The notes under the pieces: generated by a model
The model's database searches: none
What the model was told of the DNA's origin: nothing
The model's input: the letters and a program-made list of their open reading frames with translations, nothing else
From: JACJWR01 sp964627505
Lineage (GTDB): Bacteria; Actinomycetota; Actinomycetes; S36-B12; UBA10799
Assembly (NCBI GenBank): GCA_964627505.1
Contig: CAZVKB010000066.1
Location: forward strand, 1-14,829
Reading direction: 5' to 3'
Length of the DNA: 14,829 bases
In this document: positions 1 to 6,929 of the stretch, piece by piece
Layout of the letters: each line of letters opens with the position of its first letter
Position numbering within the stretch: position 1 is the stretch's first letter
Translations under genes and position numbers: made by a program

Positions 1-870
1 CTTGGCTTTGTCGGCATGGACGGTTTCGGATTCGACTTCGCCTTCTGCGACGGGCTGAACGAGGCGGGTTTATCTGTGGCCACGCTGTGGCTACCGGAAA
101 CCGACCTGCCCACCACCCCGCCACAGGAATCCAGCCAACCGGTGATGGACTTCATTAATCTGGCTGGCTGGTTCCTGGGTACATGTCGGACCGTGGCCGA
201 TGTGCGACAGGCATTGAACACTGTGGCCGTCTGGAACGCCCCGATTCGACGGATGTGGCCGACAGGCCAGCCAGTGCCCGAAGTCGCGAAACCGCTGTTG
301 GACTACCCGTTCACCGAGCATCTGATGATTCACGATGCGCACGGCGGGGATCTGGTAATCGAGTTTGTGGGCGGCGGAGTGCGTGTCCACACAGAGACGG
401 TGGGGGTGCTCACCAACTCGCCCACCTACGACTGGCACCTCACAAATCTGCGCAACTACCTCGGTCTCACCCCCACCGAGCAGGCGCCGGTCAATTTGAT
501 GGGGATGCCGGTGACGCCGACGGGCAATGGCACGGGGTTGCGTGGAATCCCGGGCGATGTGACGCCGCCGTCGAGGTTCGTGCGAGCCACGGTGCTCTCG
601 GAGGTGGTCACCGAGGCGCGAGACACCCACGATGCCGTGAACCAGGCATTTCACTCGCTCGACCTGGTGAGCGTGCCTCGACATCTGGCCTCGTCTGGGG
701 ACTACACCCAGTGGTACGTCGTGCGGGACCACGACAACGGCGTGTACTACGTGCGAACCTATGACGCTTGGACTACCGATGTCCACGATCTCCACGCCCT
801 TGGGGTGGCGGGCACGGGTGAACGGTCATCGTTGCCGCTGCCGACGCCCCCGGGCGCGACGGCGAACTGA
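1..870 (+). CDS. Choloylglycine hydrolase family linear amide C-N hydrolase, 5' end missing
   Basis: The frame is open from base 1 and ends with TGA at 868-870, giving 289 visible residues. The fragment matches the Ntn-hydrolase family of bile salt hydrolases and penicillin V acylases, which cleave amide bonds with an N-terminal cysteine. Family landmarks seen are the DGLNEAGLSV stretch near the left edge, LTNSPTYDWHLTNLRNY (the family's active-site Asn is encoded at 415-417) and PGDVTPPSRFVRA (the family's conserved Arg at 574-576). The catalytic Cys lies upstream of the window, so activity cannot be judged. The first in-frame ATG (position 16) is internal to the domain and is not a credible start. 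Substrate is unknown: in environmental actinobacteria such enzymes may act on acyl-homoserine lactones, penicillins or other amides rather than bile salts. Confidence 0.85.
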   Translation, partial: LGFVGMDGFGFDFAFCDGLNEAGLSVATLWLPETDLPTTPPQESSQPVMDFINLAGWFLGTCRTVADVRQALNTVAVWNAPIRRMWPTGQPVPEVAKPLLDYPFTEHLMIHDAHGGDLVIEFVGGGVRVHTETVGVLTNSPTYDWHLTNLRNYLGLTPTEQAPVNLMGMPVTPTGNGTGLRGIPGDVTPPSRFVRATVLSEVVTEARDTHDAVNQAFHSLDLVSVPRHLASSGDYTQWYVVRDHDNGVYYVRTYDAWTTDVHDLHALGVAGTGERSSLPLPTPPGATAN

Positions 871-946
871 CACGACTCGCCCGAGCGATTTGCGACGGTG
901 ATAGTCCGCGACGTGGGTTGCGGCCGATACAAGTGCCGGCGGGTAC

Positions 947-958
947 TAGCGTGCGGGG
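947..958 (+). promoter_or_regulatory. Candidate -10 element for a leaderless nitroreductase mRNA
   Basis: TAGCGT at 947-952 fits the actinobacterial TANNNT -10 pattern. It is followed by exactly six bases and then the GTG start codon at 959, so transcription could begin on the start codon. No correctly spaced Shine-Dalgarno is present. A -35 element at normal spacing is poor, which is common for such promoters. Confidence 0.4.
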
Positions 959-1612
959 GTGGACATCAAGGAATGTGTGCGGTTGCGGCGCTCGATTCGG
1001 CAGTTCCGCGACACCCCGGTTGCCGATGAGGTGCTGCGCGAGTTGCTCACCGATGCCGCCCGAGCGCCCAGCGGCGGCAATGTGCAGCCGTGGCGGATCT
1101 ACGTGATCAACGGGGAGACGATGTCCCGGCTACGTCTGCACCTGGACCGGGAGCCGCCGCTGGAGGCGCCGGAGTACGACATCTATCCCCCTTCCCTGCA
1201 TGAGCCGTATCGCAGCAACCGGTTTCAACTCGGGGAACAGATGTATGCGACGTTGGGGATTGCCCGCGAAGACAAAGCTGGCCGACTGCGGCAGTTCGCG
1301 CGCAACGATCTATTCTTCGATGCCCCGGCAGCGTTGTTCTGCTTCGTGGATCGGCGGATGGGACCGCCGCAGTGGTCCGACCTTGGGATGTTCCTACAGA
1401 CCTTTATGTTGCTCGCGGTGGATCGTGGTCTCGGCACATGTGCGCAGGAGTACTGGTCGGTGCGTCACCAAGCGGTGACCTCGTTTGTGGGTGCACCGGC
1501 CGAGGAGATGCTGTTTTGTGGCATGGCGGTGGGCTATGCCGAGGAGAACGCCCCTGTGAACTCACTGCGGTCGCAGCGGATGCCGCTGGACCAGTGGGCC
1601 ACCTTCGTGTGA
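959..1612 (+). CDS. Nitroreductase family FMN-dependent oxidoreductase
   Basis: This 217-residue protein belongs to the nitroreductase superfamily, cytoplasmic flavoenzymes that reduce nitro groups, quinones or enones with NAD(P)H. The N-terminal RRSIRQF motif (about residues 10-16) and APSGGNVQPW (about 35-44) are the usual FMN phosphate and isoalloxazine binding segments. A C-terminal segment reading CGMAVGYAEENAPVNSLRSQ contains the family's typical GYA(D/E)xxAPVN pattern. Length is normal for the family. The start is GTG at 959, where the conserved helix begins; a leaderless mRNA is likely. It lies 88 bases after the upstream amidase gene on the same strand and seems to have its own promoter. 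The natural substrate cannot be inferred. Confidence 0.9.
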   Translation: MDIKECVRLRRSIRQFRDTPVADEVLRELLTDAARAPSGGNVQPWRIYVINGETMSRLRLHLDREPPLEAPEYDIYPPSLHEPYRSNRFQLGEQMYATLGIAREDKAGRLRQFARNDLFFDAPAALFCFVDRRMGPPQWSDLGMFLQTFMLLAVDRGLGTCAQEYWSVRHQAVTSFVGAPAEEMLFCGMAVGYAEENAPVNSLRSQRMPLDQWATFV

Positions 1613-2018
1613 CCGCCGCGAGGCAGTATCACTCTGAGTAGTGGAGTCGTCGTAAAGATTCTCCAAAGAACACCCGTTCTGGCTAATTCAAGGAATCTTG
1701 GTAACTGAGCGTATTCGAAGTAGTGAGTGTGATCGGGGTAACCGCCTTTACTTAACGTTGGCCGCGGGCGTGTCCCACGTCACATGGGAAGGGGTTCCGC
1801 GGCGTTGTGGGGTGGGTAGTTTCGGGTTGTCGCTGACAGAGCAACCGATTGGTCGCAAGCGACCTGCTGAATCTCCAAGGCGGGTTGGCCCCCGATGGGC
1901 CCCCACACCACGGAGTACCGCGGATCGACTCCGGAACGGAGCGGTCAAGCAAGTCTGGGCTGGCTGCGCTGTGCGCTGCCCGGCTGGTCGCGGGAGGCAG
2001 ATCCAAGGGAGTGATTTC
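1613..2018 (+). promoter_or_regulatory. Long, hairpin-rich 5' leader of the Rpf-like gene (possible cis-acting RNA)
   Basis: This 406-base gap has no credible gene; the frame is open in places but lacks protein-like sequence. The second half is unusually rich in potential RNA stems. CCGCGG at 1762-1767 can pair with 1797-1802 around an inner TCCCA/TGGGA stem (1773-1777 with 1785-1789). Further stems are GGTTG/CAACC (1825-1829 with 1842-1846), GGTCGC/GCGACC (1851-1856 with 1859-1864), GGCCC/GGGCC (1887-1891 with 1897-1901), and a 10-bp stem with one bulged A (1923-1933 with 1937-1946). Actinobacterial rpf genes are often controlled by a cyclic-di-AMP (ydaO) riboswitch. Some short blocks resemble it in order, but invariant positions are not met, so no riboswitch class is assigned. 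Confidence 0.35.
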
Positions 2019-2711
2019 ATGTCAAAGCGTGTCGTGTTGCCCGCAGCTGCCGTCACCGTTGCGCTGGGACTCGGAATGGTCGCCTCGTCAGCACAGGCAG
2101 AACCGCCGGCCGCGTTGGCCCCGCAGGGACAGCCGCAGAATGCTGCCGCAGTCGTGGGCCCGTTGAGCTCGCCGAAGATTCGGGATGCTTTTGTCCAGAT
2201 CGCCAGTCAGCGCGAAGCTCAGCTTGCCGCTGAAGCCGCTGCCGCGCAGGCTGCCGCTGAGGCCGCCGCTGCTGCTGAAGCCGCCGCGCAGGCCGAGCGG
2301 GAAGCGAAGGCCGCTGCCGCTGCCAAGGCGAAGAAGGCCACGTCGAGTTCGTCCTCGTCAAACTCCTCGAGCGGTTCGTCGTCGAGTGGTTCGTCGTCGA
2401 GTAGCTCGTCCTCGGGTAGCTCCTCCGGTTACAGCAGCAGTGCCGCTGATTCGGGAGACTACGGCAGTGCCGACGCCTGGGCTGCCAGTGGCAAGTCCCA
2501 GAGTGTGATCCAGTGCGAGTCCGGCGGCAACTACTCGATCAATACCGGAAACGGGTACTACGGCGCCTGGCAGTTCGACCGCCAGAGCTGGTTGGCCAAC
2601 GGTGGTGGCCAGTACGCTCCGCTGCCGAGCCAGGCCACGCCCTCGCAGCAGAACCAGATCGCCTACAACTACTACCAGAAGGCCGGCTGGCGCCCCTGGG
2701 CCTGCGGCTGA
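2019..2711 (+). CDS. Secreted Rpf-like transglycosylase with Ala/Glu coiled coil and poly-Ser linker
   Basis: The 230-residue product has a signal peptide (residues 1-27, probable cleavage after SSAQA), an Ala/Glu/Lys-rich segment likely to form a long helix (about 60-107), a Ser/Gly linker (about 109-141), and a C-terminal transglycosylase-like domain (about 152-230) of the resuscitation-promoting factor type. This domain cleaves peptidoglycan glycan strands. Glu167 in the QCESGG motif is the expected catalytic acid; Cys166 and Cys229 should form the conserved disulfide; INTGNGYYGAWQF is the substrate-groove strand. The ATG at 2019 is chosen over an upstream in-frame start (1698) because AAGGGAG precedes it and the signal peptide starts there. 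The protein is exported, probably wall-associated through its helix and linker. No LysM or other wall-binding domain is visible. Confidence 0.92.
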   Translation: MSKRVVLPAAAVTVALGLGMVASSAQAEPPAALAPQGQPQNAAAVVGPLSSPKIRDAFVQIASQREAQLAAEAAAAQAAAEAAAAAEAAAQAEREAKAAAAAKAKKATSSSSSSNSSSGSSSSGSSSSSSSSGSSSGYSSSAADSGDYGSADAWAASGKSQSVIQCESGGNYSINTGNGYYGAWQFDRQSWLANGGGQYAPLPSQATPSQQNQIAYNYYQKAGWRPWACG

Positions 2712-2736
2712 TTCGCGGCCCACTGCCACGCTATCC

Positions 2737-2782
2737 CCGAAACCCCCAGTCCCGACCACAAGGTCAGGGCTGGGGGTTTCGG
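2737..2782. terminator. Strong bidirectional terminator hairpin
   Basis: A perfect 13-bp outer stem (2737-2749 with 2770-2782) encloses CCC/GGG and GACC/GGTC with an ACAA loop, broken only by single bulges. It lies 25 bases after the Rpf-like stop and also ends the converging glgP / DUF1707 / lipoprotein unit. Because of the AAACCCCC/GGGGGTTT arms it has a T-containing flank on both strands. Confidence 0.85.
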
Positions 2783-2813
2783 CTCGTAACGGAGGAGAGA
2801 GGCGCCGCAGGGG

Positions 2814-2966
2814 CTACTGGGGTGTGACGTAGGTACGCCCACTGAGCGCGGCCGCCGACTCGGCTGGGGTGCCAGCAGCGGAGTCGCCAGCCGAAGCGCC
2901 GGTGGCACCTCCACACGCCACCAACCCTGTGGTGGTCAGGACTACGGCAGCCGTTGCGGCAAGCAC
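2814..2966 (-). CDS. Very short predicted lipoprotein (50 aa), possibly a truncated remnant
   Basis: Starting at GTG 2966, six bases after the DUF1707 stop and in the same frame, the minus strand encodes a hydrophobic segment (LAATAAVVLTTTGLVAC) ending in a good lipobox, L-V-A-C. A short Gly/Ala/Ser/Thr tail follows, finishing SGRTYVTPQ. This is a classic lipoprotein N terminus, with the Cys to be lipidated at about residue 19. Two features are odd: there is no positive charge before the hydrophobic core, and no room for a folded domain before the stop, with the terminator 32 bases further on. It may be a true micro-lipoprotein, the front of a deleted lipoprotein gene, or a former C-terminal extension separated by the TAG at 2973-2975. 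No clear Shine-Dalgarno is present, so coupling to the upstream gene would be needed. Confidence 0.42.
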   Translation of the reverse strand: MLAATAAVVLTTTGLVACGGATGASAGDSAAGTPAESAAALSGRTYVTPQ

Positions 2967-2972
2967 CCGGCC

Positions 2973-3455
2973 CTATTTGCCGGTGCCCCACATCCGAAAT
3001 GTGGCGAGGAGGTTGGCTGCCCCCCAGGGGACGATCACCCAAATCGGCCAGAAGTAATTGCCACCGTCATCCCACGGGTAGGACGTCAACGCCCAGATCA
3101 CGATCATCATCACTGACACGCCGAGCCAGGACCACCACGTCGCCTTGATCGCCGCCCGACTGCCCGGTGTGGGCTGGGCCTCGCTGACCGCGGTGGTGGC
3201 CACGGGTGCCCCGGCTGCGACGACTGGTGCGGCGGGCTGAGCAGCCTGTGCCGCGCCCGTCGGCGGCAGCGGCGGTAAGTCCGCGGTGATCTTTGCCAGA
3301 TCGCCCATGGTCACGGCTGAATAACAGGCGGATAGCCGTTGATCGTGCTCATCGGCACTGATGCGACCTTCCACCAGTGCCTCATTGATCACGCGCGCAC
3401 ACGCATCCCGGTCGTGCGTCCCTGCTCGCATCTCACTCGGATCCACGTTCGCCAT
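2973..3455 (-). CDS. DUF1707 domain membrane protein with two C-terminal TM helices
   Basis: This 160-residue protein begins with a DUF1707 (SHOCT-like) domain at about residues 9-61, recognisable by MRAGTHDRDACARVINEAL, EGRISADEHDQRL and the following TxxDLxxITADLP. A Pro/Ala-rich linker (about 62-95) leads to two transmembrane helices (about 105-126 and 135-153) separated by a short Trp/Asp/Gly-containing loop. DUF1707 is common in actinobacteria, and its molecular role is unknown; here it is probably cytoplasmic and membrane-tethered. The ATG at 3455 is three bases after the glgP stop, and its strong AAGGAGG Shine-Dalgarno lies in the last glgP codons, so the two genes are very likely co-transcribed. 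Nothing in the sequence ties it to glycogen metabolism beyond this. Confidence 0.85.
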   Translation of the reverse strand: MANVDPSEMRAGTHDRDACARVINEALVEGRISADEHDQRLSACYSAVTMGDLAKITADLPPLPPTGAAQAAQPAAPVVAAGAPVATTAVSEAQPTPGSRAAIKATWWSWLGVSVMMIVIWALTSYPWDDGGNYFWPIWVIVPWGAANLLATFRMWGTGK

Positions 3456-3458
3456 GTC

Positions 3459-5930
3459 TCACGCCTCCTTCGCATGCCAAATGCGATCCAGGTAATCCTG
3501 AATCGAACGGTCGGAGGAGAAGAACCCCGCGCGGGCCACATTCAGGATCGCCTTGCGGTTCCAATCCTCCGGGTCTCGATAGTTGGCCGACACTCGATCT
3601 TGGGTGTCGATGTAGTCGCGATAGTCGGCAAATACCAAGAATGGATCGTGCGCCATCAGGTGGTCGATCACCGCGTGCCCAGCCGCCTGGGAATCCCCGA
3701 GTAACGCACCTCCCCGCAACGCATCGATAGCGCGGCGCAGATCGGGGTCACGTTCATAGAAGTCCAACGGCCGGTAGCCGGCATTCTGCACAGCTGTCAC
3801 CTCGGACTCCGTGAGCCCAAACAGGAAGAAGTTCTCCGGCCCCACCAATTCCCGGATCTCCACATTGGCCCCATCGAGGGTGCCGATGGTGAGAGCACCG
3901 TTCAGGGCGAATTTCATGTTGCCTGTGCCAGAGGCCTCTTTGCCGGCCATGGAAATCTGCTCGCTGAGTTCCGCAGCCGGCACGATCACCTGGTTGAGCA
4001 CCACGTTGTAGTTAGCCGGGAACGCAATCCGCAACCGCTCGCGCACCACCGGGTCGGATTCGATCGCACGCGCCACTGCGTGGATCAGTTCGATTGTCTG
4101 CTTGGCCATGACGTAGCCCGGTGCGGCCTTGGCTCCGAACACCACAGTACGTGGTACTTCGTCGCAATACGGGTTGGATTTGATGCGCTGGTACAACGTC
4201 ACCACATGCAACAGTTTGAGCACTTGGCGCTTGTATTCGTGTAACCGCTTGACCATCACGTCGAACATCGACGACGGATCCACCAGGAGATCATCGCGGG
4301 TGCGCAACAGCGTGGCGAAGCGGGCCTTGTTGGCCCGCTTGATTTCGGCGAATCGCTCGCGGAAGGCTGCGTCATCGGCGTACGGCTCGAGCCCGGAGAG
4401 CCGGTCGAGGTCGCGCTCCCAACCTGGTCCGATGGCCTCAGTGATCAGCTCCGACAACCCTGGGTTGGCCACGCGGAGGAACCGCCGCGGGGTGATCCCG
4501 TTGGTGACATTGGTGAACTTGGCAGGCCACATGTCGGAAAAGTCGCGCAGCACTTTGTCGCGCAGCAGTTGGGAATGCAGTTCCGCCACACCGTTGACGT
4601 GCGAACTGCCGACCACCGCCAGATGGGCCATCCGCACACCGCGCCACGGCTCTTCCTGAATGATTGACATCCGATTCAGGATGCCCGAGTCGCCCGGGAA
4701 AGCCTCGGCAACTTCGGCCATGAAGCGGGCGTTGATCTCGTAGATCAGTTGCATGTGGCGAGGCAAGAGGCGCTCGAGTAGTTCCACCGGCCAAACCTCC
4801 AGCGCCTCTGGCATCAGCGTGTGGCAGGTGTAGGCAAACGTCTGAGTAGTGATTCCCCAGGCCTGATCCCAAGTGAGTCCGCGTTCATCGACGAGAATCC
4901 GCAGCAACTCCGGGATTGCGATGACCGGGTGGGTGTCGTTGAGTTGGAAGATCACCCGACTGGGCAGATCGTCGAGGTTGAATCGGCTGGGCAACGTCTG
5001 GTCAATAAAGTCGCGAATGCTCGCCGCGGTGAAGAAATACTGTTGCGACAGGCGCAACTCTTTGCCTTGCGGGGTGGAGTCTTCGGGGTAGAGCACCTTG
5101 GACAGGCTGGACGCCCACACCTGCTCGGTGACCGCCCGCTCATAGTCGCCTGCATTGAAGATTGACAGGTTGAACTCGTCAGGAGACTCCGCCGACCACA
5201 GCCGCAGTGTGTTCACCACGCCGTTGCGGAATCCGGGAACCAGATAGTTGTACGGCACGGCCAACACCGTGCGTTCGGGAATCCAGGTGGTGCGCAGGTT
5301 ACCGAGTTCGTCGACATCGGTCTCGGTGTACCCGCCGTACCCGATGTTCTGCGCCATCTGGGTGTGCGGGAACTCCCAAGGGTTCCCACCGCTGAGCCAC
5401 TTGTCGGGCATCTCCACTTGCCGCCCGTCGGCAAACGCCTGCCGGAAGATGCCGTATTCGTATCGGATGCCATAGCCCACAGCGGGGATACCCAGGGTGG
5501 CCAGACTGTCGATATAACAGGCGGCCAGGCGCCCCAGACCGCCGTTGCCCAATCCAGGCTCCGGCTCCACGGCCACGAGGTCGTCGAGGTCGAGATCGAG
5601 GCTTTCCAACGCGTCCCGCATGGGCTGCTCGAGATCCACTGCAAGCAGGGAGTTGAGTAGTTGTGGGCCCAGCAGGTACTCGGCGCTGAGATAGGCCACT
5701 ACTTTCGGGCCGGTTGCCAGTTGCCGTTCCAGGCGTTGGATCCAGGGGGTCATGAGCACACCGCGGACGGTGAGTCCCAGCGCTTGATATAAGTCGTTCT
5801 TCGAAGCGCGATTGATGTCCACGCCTTGCGAATCCCGCAAGTTACGCAGAAACGCTGCAGCGAGCTGCGCGGGTGTCGGCACGTCGATGTCCAGGGGGGC
5901 AGCGTCGCGGGAGGGGGGTGCCACGGTCAC
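3459..5930 (-). CDS. glgP: Glycogen/alpha-glucan phosphorylase
   Basis: This 823-residue cytoplasmic enzyme releases glucose-1-phosphate from the non-reducing ends of alpha-1,4-glucans using phosphate and pyridoxal phosphate. Landmarks run the full length: LSAEYLLGPQLLNSL and GNGGLGRLAACYIDSLATL in the N-terminal domain, FQLNDTHPVIAIPELLRIL, NVTNGITPRRFL, VKRLHEYKRQVLKLLHVV, and the PLP site EASGTGNMKFALNGALTIGT with Lys673 (codon 3912-3914) as the Schiff-base lysine. GTG at 5930 is preferred over an upstream in-frame start (6005) because AAAGGA lies eight bases before it and the upstream residues are Pro/Arg-rich and unlike the family. Length is normal. The GlgP family covers glycogen and maltodextrin phosphorylases, which cannot be separated here. 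It heads the glgP / DUF1707 operon; TAGGCT at 5989-5994 (minus strand) is a possible -10 with no good -35. Confidence 0.95.
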   Translation of the reverse strand: MTVAPPSRDAAPLDIDVPTPAQLAAAFLRNLRDSQGVDINRASKNDLYQALGLTVRGVLMTPWIQRLERQLATGPKVVAYLSAEYLLGPQLLNSLLAVDLEQPMRDALESLDLDLDDLVAVEPEPGLGNGGLGRLAACYIDSLATLGIPAVGYGIRYEYGIFRQAFADGRQVEMPDKWLSGGNPWEFPHTQMAQNIGYGGYTETDVDELGNLRTTWIPERTVLAVPYNYLVPGFRNGVVNTLRLWSAESPDEFNLSIFNAGDYERAVTEQVWASSLSKVLYPEDSTPQGKELRLSQQYFFTAASIRDFIDQTLPSRFNLDDLPSRVIFQLNDTHPVIAIPELLRILVDERGLTWDQAWGITTQTFAYTCHTLMPEALEVWPVELLERLLPRHMQLIYEINARFMAEVAEAFPGDSGILNRMSIIQEEPWRGVRMAHLAVVGSSHVNGVAELHSQLLRDKVLRDFSDMWPAKFTNVTNGITPRRFLRVANPGLSELITEAIGPGWERDLDRLSGLEPYADDAAFRERFAEIKRANKARFATLLRTRDDLLVDPSSMFDVMVKRLHEYKRQVLKLLHVVTLYQRIKSNPYCDEVPRTVVFGAKAAPGYVMAKQTIELIHAVARAIESDPVVRERLRIAFPANYNVVLNQVIVPAAELSEQISMAGKEASGTGNMKFALNGALTIGTLDGANVEIRELVGPENFFLFGLTESEVTAVQNAGYRPLDFYERDPDLRRAIDALRGGALLGDSQAAGHAVIDHLMAHDPFLVFADYRDYIDTQDRVSANYRDPEDWNRKAILNVARAGFFSSDRSIQDYLDRIWHAKEA

Positions 5931-6091
5931 AGTTGACGTCCTTTGTCGCGGGAATGGTGCCGGCGGGCGCCAACCGGCGCCGGGGTTCAGCCTAGTGGGA
6001 AGCAACGCCGAATTGGGAGGGTGTTTTGGACGATGTTCCCGAGTGGGTCAGCCAGATGTCACCGGGATGGGCGGCGATGCCTTGGCGGCCG

Positions 6092-6118
6092 CGGGAATCC
6101 CGAATGTCCGGGAATGCC
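6092..6118. repeat. Pair of direct repeats CGGGAATnCC, 17 bp apart, in the divergent control region
   Basis: CGGGAATCCC (6092-6101) and CGGGAATGCC (6109-6118) are repeated at 17-bp spacing. The first extends to an 11-bp palindrome (6092-6102). They sit between the divergent glgP and DUF3145 genes, about 160 bases upstream of each start. This could be a regulator site; no known consensus was matched. Apart from this and the promoter at 6187, the 347-base gap shows nothing recognisable. Confidence 0.3.
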
Positions 6119-6186
6119 CAGAAATGCGGCACGCCTCGGCTACGGTGGGAGCGTGTGCAGTGTGCCTTCCCACTTCGACGGGGCTA

Positions 6187-6214
6187 TTGACCTGGCGCCT
6201 GTGGTTGCTATGAT
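6187..6214 (+). promoter_or_regulatory. Sigma-A-type promoter of the DUF3145 gene
   Basis: TTGACC (6187-6192) and TATGAT (6209-6214) are separated by 16 bases. Each matches the vegetative -35/-10 consensus at five of six positions, which makes this the best promoter in the window. Transcription would begin near 6221, leaving a leader of about 57 bases before the GTG at 6278. Confidence 0.7.
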
Positions 6215-6277
6215 CGGCCCCGGACCAGAATCCGCCAGGGCGCAGGGGAAGGCGACTCTCGGCAGAGGAGGACGGTC

Positions 6278-6823
6278 GTGTCCGTTCGAATAGGTGCGTC
6301 CACCAGGGCGCAACGAAGTGCGCGGGGCGTGGTGTTCATCCACACCTGCTCCAAAGCCATGTCCGCACACGTCCAGTGGGCAGTGGAGCGAGTGATTGGG
6401 CGGCCGGTGAATCTGGAGTTCGCCCCGCAGCCAGCCCGAGAGGGCACCTTGCGGGCTGAATATGTGTGGACAGCGGCACCCGGCACCGCGGCGCGGTTGG
6501 CTTCCGAATTACGTTCATTCCCCGGGCTGTGTTTCGAAGTCACGGAAGACTCCGCCCCCGGCAATGATGGCGAGCGGTTCTCCTGCACGCCTGAACTGGG
6601 CATTTTTCGCGCGACCGTGGCCGCCAACGGCGATGTGATGGTCGGCGAAGAACAATTGCGCGATTTGTTGGGCCGAGCCGCCGCCGCCGAAATCTTAGGC
6701 ACCGGCTTCGATTTCGAATCCGAACTTGAATTGCTCATGGGTCGTCCCTGGGACGAAGTGCTCGAGCCTTTGCGGCACGCCGGTGACGGCGCGCCGGTGC
6801 GCTGGCTCAACCAGGTCGGCTAA
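6278..6823 (+). CDS. DUF3145 family protein
   Basis: The 181-residue product matches the actinobacterial DUF3145 family, recognisable from GVVFIHTCSKAMSAHVQWAVERVIG near the N terminus, a central segment giving LRAEYVWTAAPGTAARLASELRSFP, and the C-terminal ELELLMGRPWDEVLEPLRHAGDGAPVRWLNQVG. No catalytic motif, signal peptide or membrane segment is visible, so it is expected in the cytoplasm. Its function is unknown to me. GTG 6278 is well supported by AGAGGAGGA seven bases upstream and by the strong promoter at 6187. The gene is monocistronic: divergent from glgP, and closed by a terminator shared with aceE. Confidence 0.9.
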   Translation: MSVRIGASTRAQRSARGVVFIHTCSKAMSAHVQWAVERVIGRPVNLEFAPQPAREGTLRAEYVWTAAPGTAARLASELRSFPGLCFEVTEDSAPGNDGERFSCTPELGIFRATVAANGDVMVGEEQLRDLLGRAAAAEILGTGFDFESELELLMGRPWDEVLEPLRHAGDGAPVRWLNQVG

Positions 6824-6876
6824 GCGCCTCTGCCCTATCCCTGTCTGCGCAGCACCATCGCCGCGCCCACCAACCC

Positions 6877-6915
6877 CCGTACCGCCCTGGCGGACTTCTC
6901 CGCAGGGCGGTACGG
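6877..6915. terminator. Bidirectional terminator between DUF3145 and aceE
   Basis: A perfect 12-bp stem (6877-6888 with 6904-6915) is topped by GCGG/CCGC with a short loop. It lies 53 bases after the DUF3145 stop and 15 bases beyond the aceE stop on the other strand. No long T-run follows, as is usual in actinobacteria. Confidence 0.8.
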
Positions 6916-6929
6916 CCGGTTTCGGCTCC

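Noticed and set aside
183..764. A 193-codon frame inside the choloylglycine-hydrolase gene, and its antisense frame 91-795
   Set aside because: The frame of 1-870 carries the family's conserved motifs; the others are Arg-rich shadows.
1698..2018. A 107-residue N-terminal extension of the Rpf-like protein
   Set aside because: The frame is open, but the signal peptide and AAGGGAG ribosome site place the start at 2019. The extension is Arg/Pro-rich and overlaps strong RNA hairpins.
2380..2759. Reverse-strand frames opposite the poly-Ser linker, with Thr/Arg repeats
   Set aside because: The repeats mirror the serine codons of the plus-strand linker; no start signal or domain is present.
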